Assembly (NCBI GenBank): GCA_026988355.1
Contig: JALSLK010000055.1
Coordinates: forward strand, 1 to 52,841
Source of the DNA: Flavobacteriaceae bacterium
GTDB lineage: Bacteria; Bacteroidota; Bacteroidia; Flavobacteriales; Flavobacteriaceae
Direction of reading: 5' to 3'
DNA: 52,841 nucleotides
The notes beneath the pieces were generated by a model that was not told the DNA's origin, did no database searches, and saw nothing but the letters and a program-made list of their open reading frames with translations. This document shows, piece after piece, positions 9,598-17,912 of this stretch (within the stretch, counting starts at the first letter, position 1; each line of letters opens with the position of its first letter). Both the position numbers and the translations under genes were made by a program.

Positions 9598-10392
9598 ATG
9601 AACAAACAAAAAGACAAATCTACCGTAAAGGTAAACACACCTAGTACAAATTTACAAAAAAGTTCTGTAATCTTTATGCAATTAGGATTAATCCTAGCTT
9701 TATTTGTAGTCTACATTATTATGGAACACGAATCTTATTACAAGATTAAACCTATTGCTTTAGCAAATAATATTGATGAAGAAGATGAAAAAATAATTGG
9801 TGAATTTATCTACGAACCTAAGAAAATAGAACGAAAGAAAACAGTAAAAATTGAAAAAGTAAAAAAGATTATACCAGTACAAAAACTTTCTACAGATTTT
9901 AAAATGGTAAAAGATACAGATAAAAAAATTGAAGATGCTGTATTAAAAACGACAGAAACTACTTCTGATGAAGCTGTAAAAACAACACCAAATATTGAAG
10001 AAGTTGATCCTTGGGAAACGACTACAGAAACATTGCCATTTATAGCAGTCGAAGTAGCTCCTCTATTTCCAGGATGCAAAAAAGGCTCTAAAGCAGCCAT
10101 GAAAGCTTGTTTTAATGAAAAAATGAGGAAACACATTAATCGAAAATTCGATACTGGTCTAGCACAAACTTTAGGATTAACTCCTGGTAAAAAAAGAATT
10201 AATGTCGAATTTATTATCGATGAAAAAGGAAATGTTGTAGATATTAAAGTAAGAGCACCACATAAAAGACTACAAAAAGAAGCAAAACGTGTCGTTAAGT
10301 TACTACCACAAATGGTTCCTGCAAAACAAAGAGCTAGCAATGTAAAAGTACGATACAATTTACCTATATCATTTATTGTTGACGATAATTAA
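9598..10392 (+). CDS. Energy transducer TonB, paralogue 2
   Basis: A second TonB-type protein (264 residues from the ATG at 9598). It has a cytoplasmic start (MNKQKDKSTVK), a membrane anchor near residues 22-42 (IFMQLGLILALFVVYIIM), a lysine-rich rather than proline-rich spacer (about 60-130), and a C-terminal TonB domain (VAPLFPGCKKG to VRYNLPISFIVDD). It aligns with paralogue 1 over the whole C-terminal half (KKRINVEF, KVRAPHKRLQKEA), so the pair is a tandem duplication. The more upstream ATG at 9535 is rejected because it lies in the preceding terminator. The spacer lacks the polyproline run, so reach across the periplasm or partner receptors may differ. Confidence 0.88.
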   Translation: MNKQKDKSTVKVNTPSTNLQKSSVIFMQLGLILALFVVYIIMEHESYYKIKPIALANNIDEEDEKIIGEFIYEPKKIERKKTVKIEKVKKIIPVQKLSTDFKMVKDTDKKIEDAVLKTTETTSDEAVKTTPNIEEVDPWETTTETLPFIAVEVAPLFPGCKKGSKAAMKACFNEKMRKHINRKFDTGLAQTLGLTPGKKRINVEFIIDEKGNVVDIKVRAPHKRLQKEAKRVVKLLPQMVPAKQRASNVKVRYNLPISFIVDDN

Positions 10393-10447
10393 CAATATTG
10401 CTATGAAAAATATTCATTTGTTAATATCAAAAAAGGTATTAACACTG

Positions 10448-10483
10448 CTGCTTAAAAGATTCGCTCTTTTAGGCAGTTTTTTT
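10448..10483 (+). terminator. Rho-independent terminator after tonB paralogue 2
   Basis: A 12-bp stem with one G-T pair (CTGCTTAAAAGA 10448-10459 with TCTTTTAGGCAG 10465-10476), a TTCGC loop and seven T's. Confidence 0.88.
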
Positions 10484-10513
10484 GGTATATATTTCATAAT
10501 AAAATTACCTTTG
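10481..10513 (+). promoter_or_regulatory. Promoter of deoC
   Basis: TTTG (10481-10484), a 21-bp spacer and TACCTTTG (10506-10513) match the Bacteroidetes TTTG / TAnnTTTG promoter. It follows directly on the preceding terminator and ends 27 bp before the deoC start codon. Confidence 0.7.
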
Positions 10514-10540
10514 TCCTAAACAACTCATTAATCTAATCTA

Positions 10541-11284
10541 ATGGAAATTAATAAATACCTAGATTCAACCTATCTTAAAACAGCAAAACAAGCAAACCTA
10601 ACAGAAAAAGAAACAGAACAAAATGTTATTGCTCTAATCGAAGAAGCAATAGAAAATAATTTTGTTTTAGTGATGATTAGACCTCAATACGTCTCCTTAG
10701 CAAAAAAAATGATTGTAGACGCAAACAGTAAAGTTACAATTGGTACCGTAATAGGTTTTCACGAAGGAACAAATCCAATTTCAAAAAAAATAATAGAAGC
10801 AAAACAAGCAATTGATAATGGTGCAGATGATTTAGATTATGTGATTAATTACGAAGCGTTTAAAGATGGTAATATTGAATTGGTAAAAGAGGAAGTTTTA
10901 AAAGGTACCGAACTTGGTTTACACCATAATAAAATTGTGAAATGGATTATTGAGGTTGCTGCATTAAACGATGCACAAATAATTGCAATTTCTCAATTAA
11001 TAAGAGATATTGTCCTTACTAATTTTAAAGAAGAACGAGCAAAAATGGTTTATGTAAAATCGTCTACAGGTTTTTATAAACCAACCAATGGTAAACCAGC
11101 TGGTGCTACATTTAAAGCAATGGAATTGATTGTAGAAAATTCAAAACCATTATCTGCAAAAGCTGCTGGAGGCGTTCGTAATTACAAGGATGCTATAAAA
11201 ATGGTAAAAATGGGTGTAGGTAGAATTGGAACCTCATCTGCATTAAAAATAGCTTTGGGGCAAGAAAGTGAAGAAAGCTATTAA
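10541..11284 (+). CDS. deoC: Deoxyribose-phosphate aldolase
   Basis: Class I aldolase splitting 2-deoxyribose 5-phosphate into glyceraldehyde 3-phosphate and acetaldehyde in deoxynucleoside salvage. The protein has 247 residues and a TIM-barrel fold. The Schiff-base lysine is Lys173 (VYVKSSTGF) and the second catalytic lysine is Lys207 (AKAAGGVRN). The DDLDYVIN strand carries the conserved acidic residue. The strand-2 motif reads VMIRPQYV where many DeoC proteins have CVNPxYV, a flavobacterial-type variation that leaves the catalytic residues intact. A promoter and an upstream terminator isolate it from tonB. The acetyltransferase gene follows 26 bp later and is probably co-transcribed, although unrelated in function. 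Confidence 0.95.
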   Translation: MEINKYLDSTYLKTAKQANLTEKETEQNVIALIEEAIENNFVLVMIRPQYVSLAKKMIVDANSKVTIGTVIGFHEGTNPISKKIIEAKQAIDNGADDLDYVINYEAFKDGNIELVKEEVLKGTELGLHHNKIVKWIIEVAALNDAQIIAISQLIRDIVLTNFKEERAKMVYVKSSTGFYKPTNGKPAGATFKAMELIVENSKPLSAKAAGGVRNYKDAIKMVKMGVGRIGTSSALKIALGQESEESY

Positions 11285-11310
11285 GTAGTAAAAAACAAGA
11301 AATATAAAAT

Positions 11311-11886
11311 ATGAATACAGAATATTTTGCACACAAAACTGCTGTTATTGATAGCGATTGCATTATTGGAAAAGGAACAAAAATTTGGCATTTTAGCCAT
11401 TTGATGTCTAATTGTACTTTAGGTAAAACTTGTAATCTTGGGCAAAACGTAGTGGTTTCGCCAAATGTTATTTTAGGAAATAATGTAAAAGTGCAAAATA
11501 ATGTGTCTATCTATACTGGTGTTATTTGCGAAGACGATGTATTTTTAGGACCATCTATGGTATTTACAAACATCGTCAATCCAAGGAGTGCTATAATACG
11601 TAAAAGTAAATACCAACAAACGCTAGTTAAAAAAGGTGCGAGTATTGGCGCGAATGCTACTATTATTTGTGGTAATACCATTGGAGAATATGCACTTATT
11701 GGTGCTGGTGCCGTAGTTACTAAAGAAGTGTTACCGTATGCTTTGGTTGTAGGAAATCCATCAAAACAAATTGGTTGGGTTAGCGAATATGGACATCGTT
11801 TGCATTTTAATACAGATGGTTTTGCTATTTGTAAAGAAAGTAAGGAACGGTATCAATTAAAAAATAATGCGGTTCTTAAGTTGTAA
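11311..11886 (+). CDS. WlbB-like hexapeptide-repeat sugar N-acetyltransferase
   Basis: Left-handed beta-helix acyltransferase (191 residues) with consecutive hexapeptide repeats from about residue 12 to 150 (IIGKGTKI, TLGKTCNLG, ILGNNVKV, SIGANATI, TIGEYALI). It resembles the WlbB/WbpD group, which acetylates the 3-amino group of a UDP-linked 2-acetamido-3-amino sugar with acetyl-CoA for surface polysaccharide. Family-like motifs are KIWHFSHLM near residue 25 and GNPSKQIGWVSEYGHRL at the C-terminus. No other nucleotide-sugar gene lies beside it, so the substrate is inferred from family resemblance only. A repeat element begins 43 bp after the stop. Confidence 0.85.
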   Translation: MNTEYFAHKTAVIDSDCIIGKGTKIWHFSHLMSNCTLGKTCNLGQNVVVSPNVILGNNVKVQNNVSIYTGVICEDDVFLGPSMVFTNIVNPRSAIIRKSKYQQTLVKKGASIGANATIICGNTIGEYALIGAGAVVTKEVLPYALVVGNPSKQIGWVSEYGHRLHFNTDGFAICKESKERYQLKNNAVLKL

Positions 11887-11928
11887 TTTAGAAATGGATA
11901 ATGAAATGTAATTTTTAAAATATGTCTT

Positions 11929-12081
11929 ATACCAACTCCACATCAAAATACGCTATAAATTATTTATTTTTTCACGTTTTACTGCACTTTAAATTTAAAC
12001 CATAGTTATAAATTTTCAAGATTGTAAAATATAAAAATAGTTCAAATCTATTTAGCGTATTTTGAAATTGAATTGGTATTA
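11929..12081. mobile_element. MITE-like element, copy A
   Basis: A 153-bp non-coding element with imperfect ~30-bp terminal inverted repeats. The left end begins ATACCAACTCCACATCAAA and the right end, reverse-complemented, begins ATACCAATTCAATTTCAAA. Both ends share the 13-bp block TCAAAATACGCTA. A second full copy lies inverted at 37330-37487. There is no open reading frame, so a transposase elsewhere would have to move it. It fills much of the 350-bp gap between the acetyltransferase and the first sensor kinase. The remaining ~155 bp (12082-12236) show no gene; a TATCTTTA at 12206-12213 is a one-mismatch -7 box. Confidence 0.8.
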
Positions 12082-12236
12082 TCGAGCGATTTTTTGTAGA
12101 GATAACGAAGAAAATTACAGAAAGATAAATGATAATTTACTTCTTTTGTATGAAAATTAATCCATTTTAAAGGATAAAACAAATTAAAATTAATTAAAAA
12201 ACCAGTATCTTTAACTACAGTTATTTTAATTAATTT

Positions 12237-14117
12237 ATGAATAAAAATAATTTTTTAATACTACTACTTTTTAATTGTTTGTATCTATTTTCTCAAGGTA
12301 ATAATAATCTTGAAAATGAAGGTTTCCGTTTAATAGATCAAGGTAAATATCTTTCTGGTATTAAAAAATTAAAAAAATACCACACTACATTACATCGTGA
12401 TTTTAAAAAAGCAGAAAATTATTACGAAATAGGATATGCTTTTTTAGAAAGTAGAGCGGTAGATTCTGCAAAAATATATTTTGATAAAGGAAATAAATTA
12501 GCAGATATTATAAAATCGGATACCTTATTTTATAAATATCACTATTATAAAGCAAATTATTTTTTTGCTTCTAAAAAAATGGATAGTGCATACATACATG
12601 CCATAAAAGCTTCTGAATATGCAGAAAAAAATAATTCCATGCCACAGATAGTAAATACAAATATGGCAATTGGTAGAATTTTATTGTACGAAAAAAGTTA
12701 TAAAAATGCATACATACATTTAAAAACAACATTAAAATTAGCTACATACATTAAAAATGGAAATAAAAAACCCGAAATTGAAGCATTAAATAATATGGGA
12801 ATTTTATTTTTTGAGGAAAAAAAATTAGACTCCTCTTTATTTTATTTAAACAAAGCCATACTTCTAGCAAAAAAAGAAAAATACATTCGAGGTTTGTTAG
12901 TTGCTACAAGTTTTCAAGCGCAGATACATCTTAAAAAAGGAGATATCGACAAAGGCTATGCTTTAAGTTTAGAAGTTTTGCCTTTATTAAATCAAATGGA
13001 ATATAGCGCCAATCTCGATACCTTGGTGCAGAATACTTCTAAAATTGTAAATCTCAGTAAAAAAGAAGTAACTAATGATAAGGATGTAAAAGATGCATTG
13101 AATTTAGTTCAGAAAAATATAAAAATTCAAAATAAAAATGGCAATACAGAAATAAAACTACTACAAAATGATATTTTATTAGATGCTTCTAAAAATATAG
13201 ATAAATTTGATACTGTTTCTAAATCTCAAATTAAAAAACACTTTAATAAAGATGCGAGAATAAAAATGTTAGAAGCCAATTCTAGACTTAAAGATAGTCT
13301 TCAGATAACAACCTTAACAAGAAATATAGTCGAATACGAAATTAAATACGAATCTCAAAAAAAGGAAAAAGAAAATCTAATCTTAAAAGAAGAAAACCTT
13401 CAAAAAAAAATAGAATTGCAAAAAGAACGCAATAAAAAACAAAATTTAATTATTGCTTTACTTCTACTTGGCTTTATATTACTTGGCTATATTTTTTATG
13501 AGATACAACGTAGAAAAAAGATAAAAAGTAACAACATATACAAACAAATACTAATAAGAGCTGAAGAGAGACAAACGATATCTAAAAAACTACACGACGA
13601 AGTAAAAAACGAATTGGACGAAATTAAAAAAAATCCGAAAATAACTAGTGCCAATGTACACAAAATCGAGTCCATACAAAATGTAATTCGAAATTTATCG
13701 CATCAATTGGCAAGTGTTAATTTTACAGTACTTTCTTTTGAAGATCAAATTATAAATTTAATAAGTACATACGATTCGGATACCTTAGAATTTACTCTTG
13801 AAAACTTAAATGAAATTAAATGGAAAAATATAAACGAAGCCATTAAACGAAATCTCTATTTAATTATTAGAGAATCCATAATTAATTGTTTAAAATATGC
13901 CAATGCATCTTCTATACACATTCAATTTAAAAAAGAAAAAAAATCCATTACTTTATTAATAACAGATAATGGTATTGGTTTTAACATAAACTCAGACTAT
14001 GAAGGTACTGGTCTTAGAAATATAAAAACTAGAGTAAAAGAATTAAATGGCGAATTTTCTATAAATAGTATTCCAGATAAAGGTACTTCGTTAAAAACAT
14101 TTATAATATTGAGCTAA
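12237..14117 (+). CDS. TPR sensor histidine kinase (HisKA_3 type)
   Basis: Membrane sensor kinase of 626 residues. It has a signal peptide (about 1-20, ending LFSQ), periplasmic TPR helices to about residue 330, a coiled coil (about 350-400), one membrane segment (402-421) and a cytoplasmic kinase. The dimerisation box EERQTISKKLHDEVKNEL places the phospho-accepting histidine at 453. The ATPase domain has an N-box with Asn550 (RESIINCLKYANAS), G1 (DNGIGF) and G2 (GTGLRNI). This is the NarL-family architecture, and the LuxR-type regulator gene begins at the next base after the stop. The signal is unknown; periplasmic TPRs suggest a peptide or protein ligand. Confidence 0.93.
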   Translation: MNKNNFLILLLFNCLYLFSQGNNNLENEGFRLIDQGKYLSGIKKLKKYHTTLHRDFKKAENYYEIGYAFLESRAVDSAKIYFDKGNKLADIIKSDTLFYKYHYYKANYFFASKKMDSAYIHAIKASEYAEKNNSMPQIVNTNMAIGRILLYEKSYKNAYIHLKTTLKLATYIKNGNKKPEIEALNNMGILFFEEKKLDSSLFYLNKAILLAKKEKYIRGLLVATSFQAQIHLKKGDIDKGYALSLEVLPLLNQMEYSANLDTLVQNTSKIVNLSKKEVTNDKDVKDALNLVQKNIKIQNKNGNTEIKLLQNDILLDASKNIDKFDTVSKSQIKKHFNKDARIKMLEANSRLKDSLQITTLTRNIVEYEIKYESQKKEKENLILKEENLQKKIELQKERNKKQNLIIALLLLGFILLGYIFYEIQRRKKIKSNNIYKQILIRAEERQTISKKLHDEVKNELDEIKKNPKITSANVHKIESIQNVIRNLSHQLASVNFTVLSFEDQIINLISTYDSDTLEFTLENLNEIKWKNINEAIKRNLYLIIRESIINCLKYANASSIHIQFKKEKKSITLLITDNGIGFNINSDYEGTGLRNIKTRVKELNGEFSINSIPDKGTSLKTFIILS

Positions 14118-14807
14118 ATGGAAACAAAAGAAATAACTATTTTATTGGTCGATGACCATCCAAGTATTTTACGAGATGCCGTAAATTCGTTATCCAAATA
14201 CAAACATGTAAAAATGGTTACTTGTACCAAATGCGATGAAGCTTTTACATTAATTAAAAGACATCAAAATACGAAACCTTTTGATGTTTTATTTACCGAT
14301 TTAAGCTTTAATAATAACTCGCAACAGCAAATAAAAAGTGGTGAAGAATTAATTAATCAAATAAAAAAAGAAACTATTCCTATTAAAATTGGCGTTATAA
14401 CCTCACACGAAGAAATCAATCGAATAGATAGTGTCTTACAAAACCAAAATCCCGATGCTTATATTTTAAAATCGGAATTTTTTTCGGATGAATTATATGT
14501 TGCCATAACTACCATGCTAAATAATCGTATTTTTTATAGCCAAAAAGTACATCTTGCAATCAATAAAAAAATGCGAATTAAATACAAATTTGATAAAGTT
14601 GCGATAAGTATTCTAAAAGAATTTGTTCTAGTAGATAATATCCAAAACCTTGTTGGTATTATCTTAAAACCAGATGGAAGTATATTTAAAAAACGAAGTA
14701 TTGAAGCAAAACTTAACCAAATGCGAACCGATTTGAATGTTAGAAATAACACACAACTTATTATTAAAGCAATTCAATTGGGAATTATTGATAGTCCTGA
14801 ACTATAA
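14118..14807 (+). CDS. LuxR/NarL-type response regulator
   Basis: DNA-binding partner of the preceding kinase (229 residues). The receiver domain (about 5-135) has the acidic pair Asp12/Asp13 (LLVDDHPS), the phospho-accepting Asp61 (LFTDLSF) and a lysine in the YILKSEF switch region. The C-terminal part (about 155-229) is a divergent LuxR-type helix-turn-helix (KKRSIEAKLNQMRTDLNV, then NTQLIIKAIQLGII). The start codon abuts the kinase stop, so translation is coupled. Targets are unknown; the small peptide gene or the second two-component pair just downstream are the nearest candidates, which is inference. Confidence 0.9.
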   Translation: METKEITILLVDDHPSILRDAVNSLSKYKHVKMVTCTKCDEAFTLIKRHQNTKPFDVLFTDLSFNNNSQQQIKSGEELINQIKKETIPIKIGVITSHEEINRIDSVLQNQNPDAYILKSEFFSDELYVAITTMLNNRIFYSQKVHLAINKKMRIKYKFDKVAISILKEFVLVDNIQNLVGIILKPDGSIFKKRSIEAKLNQMRTDLNVRNNTQLIIKAIQLGIIDSPEL

Positions 14808-14819
14808 TTTTTCAATTCT

Positions 14820-14853
14820 AAAAATCTAAAATGACACTTTTTTTAGATTTTGC
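14820..14853 (+). terminator. Hairpin after the LuxR-type regulator, possible terminator
   Basis: AAAATCTAAAA (14821-14831) pairs with TTTTAGATTTT (14841-14851) around a 9-nt loop, 13 bp after the stop codon. The stem is AT-only and the T-run is part of the stem, so termination is plausible but weak. Confidence 0.4.
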
Positions 14854-14908
14854 GGATTTACGCAATTTATACTGCGGACTTCTTCTATCGCACACATTTA
14901 CATCCTAT

Positions 14909-14916
14909 TAACTTTG
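14909..14916 (+). promoter_or_regulatory. Candidate -7 element for the small peptide gene
   Basis: TAACTTTG is a perfect TAnnTTTG. No clear TTTG lies at -33. If used, it gives a leader of about 140 nt before the ATG at 15061. That leader contains an imperfect palindrome, CGCTTTTTAGTAT near 14928 with GTATTAAAAAGCG near 14971. Confidence 0.45.
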
Positions 14917-15060
14917 TAATCAATACCGCTTTTTAGTATTCAGTTTGTTGAGAAATTGAAAATTTAATCCGTATTAAAAAGCGTCTCACATTAAACGTTG
15001 TACAGCATAATTGACTTTTGTCAACAGGATTTCTATTGTTTAATTCTAAAATTTAATAAA

Positions 15061-15240
15061 ATGGAAAATTTAATTTACGCTTTAATATTTGTTTTGAGTA
15101 ATGGTTTGTTTTTTAACCCAAATATTTCAACAAAAGACCAAAAACCACCTATTGAAATTAATGACAATACACAAAATAGTGTTCCTGATACTGGTGGAGA
15201 TAATGATGATGACGAACCTATTAAGCCATCAAAATCTTAG
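15061..15240 (+). CDS. Small secreted-looking acidic peptide, unknown function
   Basis: A 59-residue protein I do not recognise. An N-terminal hydrophobic segment (MENLIYALIFVLSNGLFF) looks like a signal peptide or anchor. The tail is polar and acidic, with PDTGGDNDDDEPIKPSKS at the C-terminus. I chose the ATG at 15061 because it places the hydrophobic segment at the N-terminus; an in-frame ATG at 14998 adds 21 residues without such a pattern. The gene sits alone between two TPR-kinase / regulator pairs, with a candidate promoter upstream and a strong hairpin downstream. That placement, plus the periplasmic TPRs of both kinases, makes it a possible peptide ligand or target, but nothing proves it is translated. 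Confidence 0.55.
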   Translation: MENLIYALIFVLSNGLFFNPNISTKDQKPPIEINDNTQNSVPDTGGDNDDDEPIKPSKS

Positions 15241-15276
15241 GTCTTATCGGAAAAAAATATTATTTTTATAGACCCT

Positions 15277-15325
15277 TTTATAAGTTATACTAGTTTTTTA
15301 AAACCAGTATAACTTATAAATTTTA
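15277..15325 (+). terminator. Long hairpin after the small peptide gene, terminator-like
   Basis: Two 21-nt arms with a single mismatch (15277-15297 and 15300-15320) are separated by 2 nt and followed by TTTTA. The stem is AT-rich but very long. It may end the peptide transcript and separate it from the sensor kinase at 15363. Confidence 0.6.
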
Positions 15326-15362
15326 TTACGGTAATAACGCATTAAATAATCGAATAACTTAA

Positions 15363-17060
15363 ATGATTAAATATTTTATTTTCTGTCTATTTTTTTTACT
15401 AAAAATCGCTATTTATTCTCAAAATAAAATAGAAAATAAAGGTTTATCCTACGATAATAAAGCATTTTATTTTAATGAAAAACATCAAATTGATAGTGCA
15501 TATATTTATTATAAAAAAGCACAAAATATATACGAAATACAAAAAGACTCCTTGCGTTTAGCAAAGGTTTTATATAATTTAAGCATCTTACAATCTAAGC
15601 AACGAGATTATAATGGTAGCGAAAACAATAGTATTAAAGCTCTAAAAATAGCCAAAGCTTTACAGAATAAATTACTAATTGCAAAATGCTACAAAAAATT
15701 AGGTATTTTGGCTAAAGATCAACAACATTTTTTACGTGCTATTAACTATCACAAAATTGCTTTAAATATTGCAAATTCTCTTCAAAAAGGCAAACAAAAA
15801 AATAAATTACAAATTGCTCTATTAACTAATATTGGTATTACTTATAAAGAAAAAAAAGAATATACAAATGCTATTTTAAATTTTAACAAGGCAATACATC
15901 ACGATAGCCTCACAAAATATCCAAAAAAACAAGCGCGCATATTAGATTATATTGGTTATTGTAATTTTAAATTGGGGAAAATTAAAAACTTACCAAAACA
16001 GTTTCTACTTGCAAAGCACATTCAAGAAGAAATAAACCACAAACAAGGTATTATTACGAGCGATTTACATTTAGCAGAGTTTTATTTGAGTCAAAAAAAC
16101 AAAGAAAAAGCAAAAATTTATTTAATGGAAGCCAAGTTATTGGCTGAAGAAATTCAAAATAAGGATGGGTTACTAACTGCGTTGCAATTATTAGCAGAGG
16201 CAAATCCTAAAATTGCAACACAATATTTTAAAATGCATACAAAACTTAACGATAGTATAAATAAACAACAACACTTACAAAAAGAACAATTTAGCAGAAT
16301 TAAATTTGAGACTAAAGAAAAAGAAGAAAAAATTGAACTACAAAAAAATGCTTTACAAGCAAAGAGTTTTCAGCAAAAAATGCTTCTTTTTATTCTCGGA
16401 TTAAGTTTCGTTTCGTTACTTGTATTTAGCTTGGTTTATAAGAAATTAAAATCAAAAAACAAGCAAATTATCAATTTACAAAAAGAGATTCATCACAGAG
16501 TAAAAAATAATTTAGCAATGGTAAATCGTTTCATAGCTGTTTCTAAGAAAAATACAACCAATATAGAAGCGTTAGAAAACTATACGACACTTCATAATCG
16601 TCTTGAAACTATAAAAAGCATACATGAATTATTATATAAAAATGAACCTGTTGGTCGTATTGATTTACAACAATTTATTACAAAAATTAGCAATTTAACT
16701 TCGGTTGCTTATAAACATGAAATCGAAATAAAAACACATATTAATGCGCCTATTTTTATAGATTCTAAAATATCCGAACCTATTGGTCTAATTCTTAACG
16801 AGTTGATTACCAATTGCTATAAATATGCTTTTACACATACTAATAACGGAAATATTTACATTGATTGTTATATTAAAGATAAAAATATTTTACTTTCGGT
16901 TGCTGATGATGGTGTTGGTTTTTCTAAAAATTTAGATATTCGTAAAATAAATTCGTATGGTTTAAAATTAGTATCTGGTTTAACAAAACAATTAAATGGC
17001 AATCTAAAACTTATTCCTATTAAAATAGGAAGTAAAATTGAACTAATAATTCCAAAATAA
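15363..17060 (+). CDS. TPR sensor histidine kinase (HisKA_2 type)
   Basis: Second membrane sensor kinase (565 residues). It has a signal peptide (about 1-19, ending IYSQ), periplasmic TPRs (about 25-300), a coiled coil, one membrane segment (about 340-359, MLLFILGLSFVSLLVFSLVY) and a cytoplasmic kinase. The dimerisation box is of the HisKA_2 class (EIHHRVKNNLAMV, histidines 377/378). The ATPase part carries LNELITNCYKYAF, DDGVGF and SYGLKLV. It is therefore a different kinase class from the sensor at 12237, though both share the signal peptide-TPR-membrane plan. The LytTR regulator starts 1 bp after the stop. Signal unknown. Confidence 0.93.
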   Translation: MIKYFIFCLFFLLKIAIYSQNKIENKGLSYDNKAFYFNEKHQIDSAYIYYKKAQNIYEIQKDSLRLAKVLYNLSILQSKQRDYNGSENNSIKALKIAKALQNKLLIAKCYKKLGILAKDQQHFLRAINYHKIALNIANSLQKGKQKNKLQIALLTNIGITYKEKKEYTNAILNFNKAIHHDSLTKYPKKQARILDYIGYCNFKLGKIKNLPKQFLLAKHIQEEINHKQGIITSDLHLAEFYLSQKNKEKAKIYLMEAKLLAEEIQNKDGLLTALQLLAEANPKIATQYFKMHTKLNDSINKQQHLQKEQFSRIKFETKEKEEKIELQKNALQAKSFQQKMLLFILGLSFVSLLVFSLVYKKLKSKNKQIINLQKEIHHRVKNNLAMVNRFIAVSKKNTTNIEALENYTTLHNRLETIKSIHELLYKNEPVGRIDLQQFITKISNLTSVAYKHEIEIKTHINAPIFIDSKISEPIGLILNELITNCYKYAFTHTNNGNIYIDCYIKDKNILLSVADDGVGFSKNLDIRKINSYGLKLVSGLTKQLNGNLKLIPIKIGSKIELIIPK

Positions 17061-17061
17061 A

Positions 17062-17895
17062 ATGCAAAAAACACAAATATTAATTGTCGAAGATGAATTT
17101 GTTTTATACGATGAAATTGCAGAATTTTTAAACGATAATAATTATGACGTTTTAGGGTATACTAAAAGTTATGAGGAAGCAATGCGACAAATTACCGAGA
17201 ATACTCCTGATATTGTGCTATTAGATATTAATTTAATTGGTGAAAAAGACGGTATTGATATTGGCGAAAAACTATATCAATATAAAATTCCATTTATATA
17301 TGTTACGGATTTTAGTGATGCTGTAACTTTAAAAAGAGCATTAAGAACACATCCTAATATATTTCAGGTAAAATCGAAACCTTTAATGGACAAAAAACAG
17401 TTACTTATAGATATTAAGACAACATTAAACAATCGCAATAATAAATCAAAAACACAAGAAATAGAATCTCCTAAAACTGGTATTTTTGTTTTAAAAGATT
17501 ATTTGAGCGAAATCAAAAATTTACAAAACTCACAAGGTGATTTCTTAGCAAAAGAACTTATTCAGTTTAATGATATTAGTTACATATCTACCGATAAATA
17601 TTTAAAAAATTCTAAAGACAAAGAAAAAATTAAAGTAAAACCGAATTATGTTCGTATTGAAACGATGGATAAATATCGTTTTTTTTATCCTGCTTCTCTA
17701 TCGCATATTTTAACCAAACTTCCTCAAAAATATTTTGTGCGTATTAGCGATAATACCATTATAAATTTGGCTTTAAACAATTTAGATGGTAGTATTAATG
17801 GTTCTCATATTTCTGTAAATGGCAAATCTTTTAAGATAAATAATTCGTATAAAAAAAAAGTTAAAAAACGCTTGGAAGATTTGTATGAAATGTAA
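17062..17895 (+). CDS. LytTR-type response regulator
   Basis: A 277-residue regulator. The receiver domain (about 4-125) has the acidic cluster Glu10/Asp11/Glu12 (LIVEDEF), the phospho-accepting Asp55 (IVLLDINL) and the VKSKPL lysine motif. A linker (about 128-170) leads to a C-terminal LytTR-like DNA-binding domain, with ISYISTDKYL near 173, FYPASLSHIL, and KYFVRISDNTIINLALNNL, the usual VRIHRSxxVN-type strand. It is coupled to the HisKA_2 kinase by a 1-bp gap. It converges on the DUF5686 gene with only 17 bp between stop codons, and no strong terminator is visible there. Confidence 0.92.
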   Translation: MQKTQILIVEDEFVLYDEIAEFLNDNNYDVLGYTKSYEEAMRQITENTPDIVLLDINLIGEKDGIDIGEKLYQYKIPFIYVTDFSDAVTLKRALRTHPNIFQVKSKPLMDKKQLLIDIKTTLNNRNNKSKTQEIESPKTGIFVLKDYLSEIKNLQNSQGDFLAKELIQFNDISYISTDKYLKNSKDKEKIKVKPNYVRIETMDKYRFFYPASLSHILTKLPQKYFVRISDNTIINLALNNLDGSINGSHISVNGKSFKINNSYKKKVKKRLEDLYEM

Positions 17896-17912
17896 TTTAT
17901 ATTTAATACATG

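Noticed and set aside
9810..10358. A 182-residue antisense frame opposite tonB paralogue 2.
   Set aside because: It lies wholly inside a well-supported TonB gene and has no promoter or recognisable domain.
12082..12236. Possible short gene between MITE copy A and the first kinase.
   Set aside because: No open frame of useful length or codon pattern; only a weak -7 box is visible.
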